DNA from: a bacterium | GTDB lineage: Bacteria > Patescibacteriota > Minisyncoccia > JAHIHE01 > DAOWLE01 | NCBI GenBank assembly: GCA_030643545.1 | Contig: DAOWLE010000032.1 | Span: forward strand, 1-40,006 | Length of the DNA stretch: 40,006 bases | Direction: 5' to 3' | Shown here: positions 31,290 to 39,078 of the stretch, piece after piece | Position numbering within the stretch: position 1 is the first letter of the stretch | Layout of the letters: each line of letters starts with the position of its first letter | The notes under the pieces: model-generated | The model's input: the letters and a program-made list of their open reading frames with translations, nothing else | Told to the model about the DNA's origin: nothing | Databases searched by the model: none | Program-made: the position numbers and the translations under genes

Positions 31290-31724
31290 TTAAACTCTTC
31301 TTACTTTTGGCGGACGGCAACCATTATGGGGAACAGGAGTTACATCAGTGATTGATTTTACTTCCAATCCGTTTGCTGATAATGATCTAATCGCCGAATC
31401 ACGGCCGGATCCGATTCCTTTAACAAAAACATCTACACTTCTTAAATTCATTCTTTTGCTTTTTTCAACTACATCTTTCACCACCAAAGTCGCCGCGTAC
31501 GGAGTGGCTTTTTTGGCGCCTTTAAAGCCGATTGATCCCGAAGACGACCAAGTCAAAACCTGTCCGATAGGATCGGTTAAAGTGACGATTACATTATTGT
31601 AAGTCGCCTGAATATATGCCTGCCCGAAAGAAACATTTTTCTTTACTTTCTTTTTGGACTTTTTGCCTGTTTTTTTTGCTTCAGAAACTTCTGAAGTAAC
31701 TTTTTTAATTCGTTTTTTACCCAC
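31290..31724 (-). CDS. rpsK: 30S ribosomal protein uS11
   Basis: 144 residues. Lys-rich N-terminus ([14 protein letters not shown]) then [43 protein letters not shown] and C-terminal [19 protein letters not shown], which lines the platform near the Shine-Dalgarno cleft. Slightly longer than usual because of its basic N-terminus. Confidence 0.96.
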   Translation of the reverse strand: MGKKRIKKVTSEVSEAKKTGKKSKKKVKKNVSFGQAYIQATYNNVIVTLTDPIGQVLTWSSSGSIGFKGAKKATPYAATLVVKDVVEKSKRMNLRSVDVFVKGIGSGRDSAIRSLSANGLEVKSITDVTPVPHNGCRPPKVRRV

Positions 31725-31737
31725 AATATTAAAATTA

Positions 31738-31866
31738 AAATGTAAATATCAAAATGAAAAATGACAGAGCAAAATGTTAAAATGAAATGAATTAAAAACT
31801 ATTTTAACATTAGCTAATTTTTAATTTTACACTGTCATTTTGATTTTTGATTTTTCAATTTTGAAT
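31738..31866. repeat. AAATATCAAAATG element, copy 1
   Basis: Inverted AT-rich element between rpsM and rpsK, homologous along its length to 39165-39297 (shared blocks AAATATCAAAATG, GCAAAATGTTAAAATG, TTTTAACATTAGCTAATTTT, TTTTGATTTTTCAATTTT). Non-coding. Confidence 0.75.
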
Positions 31867-31868
31867 TT

Positions 31869-32258
31869 CTATGTCTTTTCTGATGATTTCCTTCGTCCGC
31901 TGCCCATTGTTCTACGGACATTTCCGCGGACTGTTCTGGTATTTGTTTTTGTCCGCTGTCCTCGGGCCGGCAAACCTTTTATATGTCGAGTCCCTCGATA
32001 ACAATTAATTTCTTTCAGCCGTTTGATATTAAAAACAAAAATTCTTCTTAATTCTCCTTCAACTTTATAACTTTTTTCTATTTCAGTTCTCAATTTGTTT
32101 ACTTCTTCATTGGTAAGATCTGACGCGCGTTTATTAAAATCAATGTCAGCATTTTTTAAAATTTTTCCGCTCAAAACACGGCCTATTCCATAAATATAGG
32201 TTAAAGCAATTTCTATTCTTTTTTCCGAAGGGATATTAACCCCGGCAATTCGCGCCAT
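31869..32258 (-). CDS. rpsM: 30S ribosomal protein uS13
   Basis: 129 residues from ATG 32258 ([27 protein letters not shown]). The track's extra 25 residues are the rpmJ region in another frame. C-terminus [22 protein letters not shown] contacts P-site tRNA. It starts 7 nt after the rpmJ stop. Confidence 0.95.
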   Translation of the reverse strand: MARIAGVNIPSEKRIEIALTYIYGIGRVLSGKILKNADIDFNKRASDLTNEEVNKLRTEIEKSYKVEGELRRIFVFNIKRLKEINCYRGTRHIKGLPARGQRTKTNTRTVRGNVRRTMGSGRRKSSEKT

Positions 32259-32265
32259 AATATTT

Positions 32266-32379
32266 TTATCCTTGCCTCTGTTTGTGTTTTGGATTTTCGC
32301 AGATAACATAAAGTCGCCCTTTTCTTCGGACAATTTTACATTTATCGCAAATTTTTTTAACAGAAGCTCTGACTTTCAT
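32266..32379 (-). CDS. rpmJ: 50S ribosomal protein bL36
   Basis: 37 residues, too short for the track. [20 protein letters not shown] then [17 protein letters not shown], with the C-x2-C...C-x4-H zinc site complete. It starts 2 nt after infA stops and is followed by rpsM, the canonical order. Confidence 0.97.
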   Translation of the reverse strand: MKVRASVKKICDKCKIVRRKGRLYVICENPKHKQRQG

Positions 32380-32381
32380 AA

Positions 32382-32594
32382 TTATTTAAATCTCCTCACA
32401 ATTCTTCCTTTTGTTAAATCATAAGGACTGATTTCAACTAAAACTTTATCACCAGGTAAAATACGGATGTAATTCATCCGCATTCGTCCGGAAATATGGG
32501 CTAAAATTTCTTGCCCGGTTTCCAAAGAAACTTTAAAAGTCGTGTTAGGCAAAGTTTCTAAAACTGTTCCATTAAGCTGAACTAATTCTTTCAT
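32382..32594 (-). CDS. infA: Translation initiation factor IF-1
   Basis: 70 residues, one S1/OB domain: [66 protein letters not shown]. Binds the A-site during initiation. First gene of the cluster; its promoter appears to use the end of a MITE-like element. Confidence 0.97.
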   Translation of the reverse strand: MKELVQLNGTVLETLPNTTFKVSLETGQEILAHISGRMRMNYIRILPGDKVLVEISPYDLTKGRIVRRFK

Positions 32595-32725
32595 TTTTTA
32601 ATTTTTTAAAAAAATTAATTTTCTCTAACGTGAGAAAATTCGTTTTCGCTAATTTAAAATAATCCGCCATAAAATTAGCGATTGATTAGAGATTAAGCAA
32701 TTGATTAAAGATAACACATATTTTT

Positions 32726-32754
32726 ATCTTACCAAAGTTAATATTATTTGTCAA
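32726..32754 (-). promoter_or_regulatory. infA operon promoter using the MITE end
   Basis: Minus strand TTGACA (32749-32754) straddles the element end; 17-bp spacer; TAAGAT (32726-32731) preceded by TGG, an extended -10. Leader of about 125 nt to infA. Confidence 0.55.
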
Positions 32755-32861
32755 CCCAGCCCCAAATTTCAAGCAAATATAACAAAAAAGGGAAGCTGAA
32801 ATTAAATTAGGACAGCCAAATTATAATAGATAGTTTTTTTAAAATCTGGAGCTGGATCAAC
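32750..32861 (+). mobile_element. MITE-like element, copy 2
   Basis: 112 bp, full-length relative of 13271-13383 in the same orientation. Inverted ends GTCAACCCAGCCCC / GGAGCTGGATCAAC; shared interior. The right end is more degenerate than in copy 1. Confidence 0.75.
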
Positions 32862-32863
32862 TC

Positions 32864-34570
32864 TTAATTTTTAATATTAATATCAACTCTGTTCACTGTT
32901 AATGGAACTCTCTTAACCCAAAACGGCCAAAAGCTCACTTTCGCTTTTTCAATTTCTTTTAAATCAGATAAATATGTTTTAAGTTCTTCTTCATTCTTGC
33001 CAAGCAAATCTTCTTTAATTAATAGCGGATCAATTTTCCAACGAACGATTCCTTCCAGATGCACCGGCAAAATCATTTGCCCTTGCGCAATATCTAAATT
33101 TGGACCGCCGTAATCAAAAATTTCATCTTCAGAAACAATTTCTTTTTGATTTGATAATTTTGAAAAAAGATTTTCTAAAGCAATTTTCTTAATTTCTTCT
33201 TCGGAAAAAATCATCGCTTGAGCAAAACTTTTTGCTTTCATAATAAATTTTTCCGTTATTGCGCTAACTTCCGTATCAGAAATATATTCTATTTCCGGTT
33301 CCTGAATCGCTGCGTCTAAAAGTTTATAACCTTCAGGCGCTTCATCTTCAAGAGCGCCGATTATTTCCTCTTTGATTCCCTGCGATAAAAATTCTTTCGC
33401 TTTTTCCAAATCATCTTTGCTGACTACCGTTGCCTCGCCCACTTTTCCGCCTTTCGTCGCTTCCGCTGAACGGCCGTAAATTCCCGCGTATTTTGACGAG
33501 CCCTCAAATCCTGGAATAGTAAAAGATGTCGGTTTAATATTATATTCTTCTCCGGCTTCGGCAGCAATAACTTCAACATCAATCGTTCCGGGAATGTCTC
33601 TTCCTTCCACTCTTTTAAACCCGGGCACGCTGATTGTTTTTGCCGTTCGGAAAAGTTTTCCGTCTTTAGATAAAAACCGAGTGCTGGCAACAAGCGTTTG
33701 CAAAGAAGATCCCCATTCATTATAAACAGTAATTATGCCTCGCGCTTTTTCGTAAATTTTCTTTTTGCCGGTAGCGTCAAATTCTTTTTCTTTTTCTTTT
33801 TGAACGCTGATTATTTGTCCGGGGATTTTATTTGTCTGTATATCTGAACCTTGGATATTTTTATCAATAGTCATTTCCAAATTAAGAACAATTGGCTCCG
33901 TTTTTGGCGTAAGAACAATTTCTGCTTTAGGAAGAAGAACTAATGCGATTAAAGCAATAATAATAAAACAAGCCGTTAAAAATCCCAGAAAGAATTTAAC
34001 GCTCAAACTTGGAAGAAGAAAAACTGTTTTTTTCTTAGGCGGCTCATCTATTTTCTGCGGCGGTTGAACTTTTTGTAAAATTGGTTCCTGTTTTCTCTTA
34101 TCTTCTTTATTTACTTCATCTCCCTTGCTTGTCCTTTGAAGCCCGAAGGGCGAAGGAGGATTCCCCTTATTTCTCTTACTCTCCTTCTTCATCACAATAT
34201 CCCTTATTTTAATCGGCGCTCTCTCCTGTTTGGAATTTTCCTCTTTTATTTCCTGCGAGAAAAATCCGTTTTCCGCTGATAAATTATCGTCTTGAGTTCC
34301 AAGAGAATTTTCAATTTTTTTATGAACGACAAAACCGGCCTTTGTTGATAAATTTTTTCCAATCTTGTCAGTTGTGTTAATGACAATTTTTTTATCAAGG
34401 CGGTTGGCTTCTTTTTTTAAAATTTTCAAATTAACAATGCTTTGCAAAAGAACCGCTTTTCTGGGAACAACCAAGGTAATTTCCTCAGCCGCGCTTTTTT
34501 TCAAACGTTTGATAATAGAAGTTAATTCTTCGTCAATGTCCAAATAAATTGTTTTTTTTAATGAAACCAT
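32864..34570 (-). CDS. Single-TM protein with baseplate-J-like domain
   Basis: 568 residues. N-terminal domain of about 90 residues (IDEELTSIIKRLKKSAAEEITLVVP), a charged linker, TM at about 193-214, and a long exterior part with KARGIITVYNEWGSSLQTLVASTRFLSKDGKLFRT and EVIAAEAGEEYNIKPTSFTIPGF, typical of the baseplate-J-like domain seen in many CPR membrane proteins. Not evidence of a phage. A palindrome is translated in the linker (PPSPFGLQRTSKGDE, about 138-152). It lies downstream of the FtsA/PilM-like gene with a 111-bp gap, so the pair may act in one envelope complex. Confidence 0.7.
   Translation of the reverse strand: MVSLKKTIYLDIDEELTSIIKRLKKSAAEEITLVVPRKAVLLQSIVNLKILKKEANRLDKKIVINTTDKIGKNLSTKAGFVVHKKIENSLGTQDDNLSAENGFFSQEIKEENSKQERAPIKIRDIVMKKESKRNKGNPPSPFGLQRTSKGDEVNKEDKRKQEPILQKVQPPQKIDEPPKKKTVFLLPSLSVKFFLGFLTACFIIIALIALVLLPKAEIVLTPKTEPIVLNLEMTIDKNIQGSDIQTNKIPGQIISVQKEKEKEFDATGKKKIYEKARGIITVYNEWGSSLQTLVASTRFLSKDGKLFRTAKTISVPGFKRVEGRDIPGTIDVEVIAAEAGEEYNIKPTSFTIPGFEGSSKYAGIYGRSAEATKGGKVGEATVVSKDDLEKAKEFLSQGIKEEIIGALEDEAPEGYKLLDAAIQEPEIEYISDTEVSAITEKFIMKAKSFAQAMIFSEEEIKKIALENLFSKLSNQKEIVSEDEIFDYGGPNLDIAQGQMILPVHLEGIVRWKIDPLLIKEDLLGKNEEELKTYLSDLKEIEKAKVSFWPFWVKRVPLTVNRVDINIKN
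34118..34168. repeat. GCCCGAAGGGC palindrome translated in frame
   Basis: TCCTT...GCCC-GAA-GGGC...AAGGA hairpin within the linker of the baseplate-J-like protein. A different sequence family from the CCCCCTT repeats but the same mode of in-frame insertion. Confidence 0.6.
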
Positions 34571-34614
34571 AATCTTATGACTTAAAACTTGGAACCTGGA
34601 ACTTATAACTTGGA

Positions 34615-34642
34615 ACTTTTTCGCCTTCGGCGAATTTTTTAA
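34615..34642. repeat. TTCGCCTTCGGCGAA hairpin
   Basis: TTCGCC-TTC-GGCGAA with A and T runs on either side, between the FtsA-like and baseplate-J-like genes, next to irregular AACTTGGAAC repeats (34575-34615). Confidence 0.55.
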
Positions 34643-34681
34643 AATTTTATGTTGCGAGTTGCAAGTTACGAGTTCTAAGAT

Positions 34682-35944
34682 CTATGTCTGCATCATTTTA
34701 ATTGTTTTTCTTAAAATTTTTGAAATAGCGTTTTCTTCGCCGGCTAAATCCAAAGTTAAATTCGCCAAAGCCATTGGCGTTATGTCAGCCGGTTCTGTGA
34801 GCATTTCGGTTTTGTCAATAATGCTTTCTATTTCTTTCGGTTTAATAAAATCAACCGTTGGTTTTTTGGCAAAAGCAAGCTCCTCTGACCAAGATGTTCC
34901 TTTTAAAACTTTTTCAATATCAGGCAGTCCGCTTCCCCCGCCGCATAGCAAAATTCTTGACGGCAGAAGATCCGCGTCAGAAAACTCCTTCAATGATAAT
35001 TCTACCCCAGAAAGCCAGACTTGGCAATCTTCTTCCAATATTTTTTCAATTTTCTGGCTGATTTTTTCTTCTAAGCGATTCTTGGCATATTTAATTTTTA
35101 CTTCTTCGGCTTGGTTAAAATTTAATCCCAAATCCTGAGCAATTCTTTTGGTAAAAGCCCGTCCGCCCAAAGCAAACATTTTTGTCCCTTCCACTCCGCC
35201 GTTTCTGACAACAGCGATATCAGTTGTTCCTCCGCCAATATCAATAAAAATCGCGCTAAAATCTAAAGATCTTTCTTCTCCCAAAGAACGCGCCATCGCA
35301 TACGGCTCATCAGCAATGCTCAAAAGATTTAATCCCAGATCTGAAGCGATTGTCTGGAGCGCGCCTAAATGGATAAGCGGCGCGTAAGCGTTAAAAATTC
35401 CAATGGAAACATCTTTTCCCTGAAATCCTAAAGGATTGGTAATCCGATAGCCGTCAATTTTTACATCAACAATCGCCGCGTTAATTAACTTGACATCAAT
35501 TTCCGACTGGCCGGTTTCCCAGGCGATCTGTTGGCGGATTTTATCAAACGCTTTGTATTGGACTTTCTCAATAATATTTTTAAGCTCGGACATATTTATT
35601 TTCATTTCCGGATTTAACCGCTCGTAATGAACAACCGTCGTAATTCCCTTGACTAATTCTCCGGCAATGCCAATAACGGTTTGTAAAGCTTCAACTCCGG
35701 CCATTTTTTGAGCTTTTTCAATCGCTTCTTGGCAAGTTGAAACAACTCCGGCAATATCAGTGACCGCGCCGCTTTGCATATCTCCCGGCTTTTGCCGAAC
35801 CCTGCCGACTCCTTTGACAATCCCCTTCCGTCTTTCAAAATCAATTTCAAAAATCAAAACTTTGACAACTTCTGTGCCAATATCCAAAGCCATAGCATAA
35901 TCGCCGTCATTTTTGTTTTTGAAAATTTTAGAAAAGAAAGCCAT
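34682..35944 (-). CDS. FtsA/PilM-like actin-fold ATPase
   Basis: 420 residues. Phosphate-1 (MALDIGTEVVKVLIFEID), an SHS2/1C-like insert, phosphate-2 (AIFIDIGGGTTDIAVV) and adenosine loop (ILLCGGGSGLPDIEKVL) of actin-fold ATPases. The ending TLDLAGEENAISKILRKTIKMMQT could be an amphipathic helix. FtsA would link FtsZ to the membrane; PilM would act in type IV pili. No pil or ftsZ gene is nearby, so both remain possible, with FtsA slightly favoured by the SHS2-like region. Confidence 0.8.
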   Translation of the reverse strand: MAFFSKIFKNKNDGDYAMALDIGTEVVKVLIFEIDFERRKGIVKGVGRVRQKPGDMQSGAVTDIAGVVSTCQEAIEKAQKMAGVEALQTVIGIAGELVKGITTVVHYERLNPEMKINMSELKNIIEKVQYKAFDKIRQQIAWETGQSEIDVKLINAAIVDVKIDGYRITNPLGFQGKDVSIGIFNAYAPLIHLGALQTIASDLGLNLLSIADEPYAMARSLGEERSLDFSAIFIDIGGGTTDIAVVRNGGVEGTKMFALGGRAFTKRIAQDLGLNFNQAEEVKIKYAKNRLEEKISQKIEKILEEDCQVWLSGVELSLKEFSDADLLPSRILLCGGGSGLPDIEKVLKGTSWSEELAFAKKPTVDFIKPKEIESIIDKTEMLTEPADITPMALANLTLDLAGEENAISKILRKTIKMMQT

Positions 35945-35972
35945 ATATTTCTTTTGTTATTTCCATTTCCTT

Positions 35973-36042
35973 CTGTCATTCTCGCGCAGGCGAGAATCCA
36001 CTATTACAACAAACGAGATTCCTGCCTTCGCAGGAATGACAG
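35973..36042. repeat. Complete ATTCC element with inverted ends
   Basis: CTGTCATTCTCGCGCAGGCGAGAATCCA faces GAGATTCCTGCCTTCGCAGGAATGACAG. Upstream of the FtsA-like start; part of a 559-bp gap without genes. Confidence 0.85.
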
Positions 36043-36089
36043 GTAAAAAAATATTTCTGTTAAAACGCAAAACTTTTAAATCTTTTTTT

Positions 36090-36098
36090 ATTATAACA
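36090..36098 (-). promoter_or_regulatory. Possible extended -10 for the FtsA-like gene
   Basis: Minus strand TGTTATAAT; no convincing -35 at the right distance. Leader of about 140 nt would include the ATTCC element. Confidence 0.35.
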
Positions 36099-36160
36099 CA
36101 CTTTTTAAAAATTAAAAAATCAAACTGTGGATACTTTTTAAATTTAAAATTGGCTATTGC

Positions 36161-36264
36161 CCCCGTTCCTAATTTCATAAGACAGTTATGATACAAAAGA
36201 ATAACCCTGAACAGCTTCGGGTAGTTAAATTGTAACAGACAGTATTGCGAAATTAGGAACGGGG
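36161..36264 (+). mobile_element. MITE-like element with CCCCGTTCC ends
   Basis: 104 bp bounded by a 16-bp perfect inverted repeat (CCCCGTTCCTAATTTC). The interior has no ORF and includes the hairpin-like GAACAGCTTCGGGTAG. Its right end is followed by TTGACA, as at the element 13271-13383, but the two share little other sequence. Confidence 0.7.
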
Positions 36265-36339
36265 TTGACAAATTGCTTTTATTATAGTAAAGTAAAATAT
36301 AATAGAAATAAAAATTGCTCTTTTAAAAAAACTTTTAGA

Positions 36340-36472
36340 TGGCGTAATTTGTTTGGTAAATTCAAAATTTCTCCCCCTTTTTAAAGGGGGATTAAGGGGG
36401 ATTTATTTAATCCCTAAAATCTATTATTCGGTTTAGCAAATAGTTTACGCCATTTTAAGAGTAAGGAGGTGG
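36340..36472 (+). ncRNA. Third, rearranged copy of the HU-type leader RNA
   Basis: TGGCGTAA (36340-36347) pairs with TTACGCCA (36445-36452); GTTTG and CAAAT, then TAAA and TTTA, continue the stem. Sequence GTAATTTGTT-x-G-x-TAAATT matches the 39619 leader. The loop is enlarged by a CCCCCTT palindrome (36370-36404). AAGGAGGTGG follows at 36464. Confidence 0.45.
36370..36404. repeat. CCCCCTT palindromic repeat in the leader
   Basis: TCTCCCCCTTTTTAAAGGGGG followed by ATTAAGGGGGATTT; the cleanest copy of the family also found at 4753, 5280 and 38152. Confidence 0.85.
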
Positions 36473-36503
36473 ATAAAAAAAATAGGAGAAGTGATGTAGA
36501 AAA

Positions 36504-37265
36504 ATGAAAAGAATTTTAGAAGAATTAAGGGAAAAAGAAAAAGAAGCGAAAGAAGAAACAAAACAAGGGCGATTTAAAAAAGCTGCTGATATCTATATTG
36601 AAGCCATTAAAAAAAGTTTTGAATTCGTTGGACCCAATGATTGTTTCTGGTCGTATGCTCCTACTTCTTTTGATTCAGACCAAAGAAAAATTCATCCGAG
36701 AGTAGAAGGATTCAAGACAAAAGAACGGAAAGAAGAAATGAAAGACGGTTGGGATCTGAGAAAAAATATGCTCATGGGTTTAAACATAGCAATCGGACAT
36801 CTTAAAGAAGAAGAAAAAGAAAAGTATATTAATTTTCTTCACAAATTGCTAAAGATTCCAATGGATGAAAATACTGTTGAGTGGATTCTGCATGGACTAA
36901 AAAAATTCTGGAACCAAGAAACAGTAAAATTAATCCCGCGAGTTAAATTTTTTGATCCTATGCTTAGTACTATCATTGCTGACAGTTTACCCAGTATTCC
37001 ATTATCGCAAGTAATACAACGATTAGAGGAAAAAGAAATTGCAGAAATATACATTCCATATGGTGATAATGAACAGCGATTGTGGATGTTAATTTCTGAA
37101 ATATTCCAGTCAACACAAGATTCAAACATAAAAGAATATTTAACTTCAGTGGGTGAAAACGAAGAACCAGAATGGAAAAAAACGGCAGCGCGAGGAATAC
37201 TTGAAGGAAAAAAGCTAAGAACATCTTCAGTCCCCTATGGAAGTGTTTTGCAAATAGAAAAATAA
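36504..37265 (+). CDS. Helical protein of unknown function
   Basis: 253 residues, no TM or signal. N-terminal part is a Lys/Glu-rich helix leading to a TPR-like unit (KQGRFKKAADIYIEAIKKSF); the middle and C-terminus (LHKLLKIPMDENTVEWILHGLKKFW) suggest HEAT/TPR-like repeats. No family recognised. Two SD-like sequences lie upstream: AAGGAGGTGG at 36463 and AGGAG at 36484; the second precedes GTG-ATG-TAG, an immediate start-stop. The ATG at 36504 has no SD at standard spacing, so translation may depend on reinitiation. Ends at a terminator. Confidence 0.65.
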   Translation: MKRILEELREKEKEAKEETKQGRFKKAADIYIEAIKKSFEFVGPNDCFWSYAPTSFDSDQRKIHPRVEGFKTKERKEEMKDGWDLRKNMLMGLNIAIGHLKEEEKEKYINFLHKLLKIPMDENTVEWILHGLKKFWNQETVKLIPRVKFFDPMLSTIIADSLPSIPLSQVIQRLEEKEIAEIYIPYGDNEQRLWMLISEIFQSTQDSNIKEYLTSVGENEEPEWKKTAARGILEGKKLRTSSVPYGSVLQIEK

Positions 37266-37268
37266 AAT

Positions 37269-37308
37269 ACCGAGGTTTACAATTTTCAAAATCTCGGTTC
37301 TTTTTTTT
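37269..37308 (+). terminator. Intrinsic terminator
   Basis: ACCGAGGTTT pairs with AAATCTCGGT (loose inner part), followed by TTCTTTTTTTT. Confidence 0.8.
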
Positions 37309-37334
37309 GGAAAATAAATCTCACATTCTCATAA

Positions 37335-37362
37335 CACTATGATAATACCTATTATCATAGTG
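37335..37362. repeat. CACTATGATAAT inverted repeat
   Basis: 12-bp perfect arms with a 4-nt ACCT loop, about 45 bp before the MFS promoter. Shape suits an operator, but no regulator gene lies nearby. The rest of 37309-37582 holds the promoter and AT-rich TTTTGAATTTTGAA repeats. Confidence 0.55.
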
Positions 37363-37404
37363 AAAAGAAAAGACAGTACTTGCATAAATTGCTAAAATTT
37401 TTAT

Positions 37405-37433
37405 TTGCTTTCAAGACTTTAAAAAGGTAGAAT
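37405..37433 (+). promoter_or_regulatory. Promoter of the MFS gene
   Basis: TTGCTT (37405-37410), 17-bp spacer, TAGAAT (37428-37433). Leader about 145 nt. Confidence 0.55.
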
Positions 37434-37582
37434 ATGTAGAGATATAAAATTTTGAATTCTGAATTTTGAATCAAATTCCAATTTTGAATTTTGAAACTTT
37501 TATATTGTTTTAATTCGTTTAAAAATTAAGCCATTAAAAATTGATTAAAAATTAGAAATTAAAAATTAGAAATTAATAAGTT

Positions 37583-38815
37583 ATGTTCGTTTTTCCTAAA
37601 ATTGAAAAAATAACTTTAGATGTGAGTATATCCCACTTTCTTTTAATGTTCGGATACAAACTTTTTTCTTTGTACTTTCCTTTATTTTTAATCGCCCGCG
37701 GATTGTCTCTGCCTCAAGGCGGTTATACTTATCTTTTAATTTATCTGCCGATTGCGATTTTCGCGCCGGTAGTCGGTTTTTTAAGCGGCAAAATAAATCC
37801 GGCGATTTTAGCCGCCTTCGGAACTTTCGGCTATGGATTTTATTGTCTGGAAATGATTTTAATAAATCCGGCACAAAATCCGATTTTATTTTTTCAGGCG
37901 CAAATTTTTTTGGGAATTTCCGCGGCTCTGTTTTTTGTAAGCGCCAGAAAAATTTTAATTTCGTCAAAATTGGAAAATCACAATCGAGCGTTCGCCTGGT
38001 TTTATTCATCTCCTTATTACGCCAGCGCAATCGCTCCGGCAGTCGGCGCTTTAGTAATTTGGCAATTTGATTTTTACGGCGTTTTTATTTTAGGTTTAAT
38101 TCTGCAATTTTTAAACGCGGTTTTTTGCTTGAGTAGGTTAGGAGCGCAAAAAATCCCCCTAACCCCCTTTAAAAATGGGGAAGAAAAAGCGGGAATCCAC
38201 TTCTTAAATATTTTCAAAAATTACCAAAAAGCATTCAAGAAATTAAAAGAAAGAAATATTTTTATTTTGCTTTCTGTTTCTTTTTCTGTTTTGATTTTAG
38301 CCGGATTTTACCGCGCGTTTTTTGTTTTATTTTTAAAAGATCTAAATTGGTCTCAAAATTTCATTCTGCTTTTTATTTCTTTGCTTTCCCTAATTTTTAT
38401 TCCAATTTCATTTTTTATTATAAAAAGAATCGGAAAAACAGGAAGTGGAAAAAATATTTTTCAGGGAGTGATAATTACCGGAATTTTTTCAATCGCTCTG
38501 GGCGGATTGAGCACTTTGGCAAGTTTTTCTACAATTTTTATGGCAAAATTCGGACAATCAATCGGCGGAATAATTGCCGGTTCTGGAAGAAGCGGATTTT
38601 TATCAAAAAAATTAAAAAAATGTCCGGAACAAGCCAGCGCCATAGACACAATTTTCTCGCCGCTGGGAATCGCCATCGGCTCTTTGATTTCCGGCTTGAT
38701 TATCGGATTTTTGGGATTTAATAATTTATTCATCCTCGGCGGAATTTTTGTTATTATCACAGCGATTATTGGAAAGATTTTATGGCGGCGGAATAATACA
38801 GATACAAAAAATTGA
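37583..38815 (+). CDS. MFS-type transporter
   Basis: 410 residues with about 12 TM helices in two bundles. The first bundle has LPIAIFAPVVGFLSGKI between TM2 and TM3, and a long basic loop after TM6. The second has GGIIAGSGRSGFLSKKL and SAIDTIFSPLGIAIGSLISGLIIGFLG. Substrate unknown. A CCCCCTT palindrome is translated in the central cytoplasmic loop (KIPLTPFKNGEEKAG), where it should be tolerated. Its stop codon overlaps the -35 box of the following tRNA promoter. Confidence 0.83.
   Translation: MFVFPKIEKITLDVSISHFLLMFGYKLFSLYFPLFLIARGLSLPQGGYTYLLIYLPIAIFAPVVGFLSGKINPAILAAFGTFGYGFYCLEMILINPAQNPILFFQAQIFLGISAALFFVSARKILISSKLENHNRAFAWFYSSPYYASAIAPAVGALVIWQFDFYGVFILGLILQFLNAVFCLSRLGAQKIPLTPFKNGEEKAGIHFLNIFKNYQKAFKKLKERNIFILLSVSFSVLILAGFYRAFFVLFLKDLNWSQNFILLFISLLSLIFIPISFFIIKRIGKTGSGKNIFQGVIITGIFSIALGGLSTLASFSTIFMAKFGQSIGGIIAGSGRSGFLSKKLKKCPEQASAIDTIFSPLGIAIGSLISGLIIGFLGFNNLFILGGIFVIITAIIGKILWRRNNTDTKN
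38152..38182. repeat. CCCCCTT palindromic repeat in the MFS gene (inverted)
   Basis: AATCCCCCTAACCCCCTTTAAAAATGGGG is the reverse orientation of the copy at 36370. Confidence 0.8.
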
Positions 38816-38840
38816 CTTCTTTTATTTTTTTTGTTATATT
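38812..38840 (+). promoter_or_regulatory. tRNA operon promoter
   Basis: TTGACT (38812-38817), 17-bp spacer, TATATT (38835-38840), overlapping the MFS stop codon. Reads to tRNA-fMet 155 nt downstream. Confidence 0.65.
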
Positions 38841-38926
38841 TAAGTTAGAGTAAAAATGATGTTTTAATTTTTATATTTGTTTTTGTTATTTTAAAATTTG
38901 TTTAGAAATTAAGTCATTGTCCGCTT

Positions 38927-38950
38927 TCTGCGGATCCGCCGTAGGCGGAA
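38927..38950. repeat. TCCGC...GCGGA palindrome
   Basis: TCCGCTTTCTGCGGATCCGCCGTAGGCGGA, related to 5781-5816 and 39415-39450. Confidence 0.65.
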
Positions 38951-38995
38951 AAATTTAATAAAAATTAAAAATTAAAAATTAAAAATTTTAAACAT

Positions 38996-39067
38996 AGCGG
39001 GGTAGAGCAGTGGCAGCTCGTGAGGCCCATAACCTCGAGGTCGCAGGTTCGAATCCTGCCCCCGCAA
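38996..39067 (+). tRNA. Initiator tRNA-Met (anticodon CAT)
   Basis: Acceptor AGCGGGG/CCCCGCA leaves A1 and A72 unpaired, the initiator hallmark. D-stem GAGC/GCTC has the A11-T24 pair of initiators. Anticodon loop CCCATAA. The anticodon stem has G30-C40 and G31-C39 but A29-T41 in place of the third G-C pair. No encoded CCA. Confidence 0.9.
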
Positions 39068-39078
39068 CAAATTTTTTT

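Noticed and set aside
32259-32333. N-terminal extension of rpsM ([14 protein letters not shown]...)
   Set aside because: It is rpmJ read in another frame; uS13 starts at [10 protein letters not shown].
32864-34570. Prophage remnant, because of the baseplate-J-like domain
   Set aside because: No other phage gene is present, the protein has a TM helix and charged linker, and such domains are common in CPR membrane proteins.
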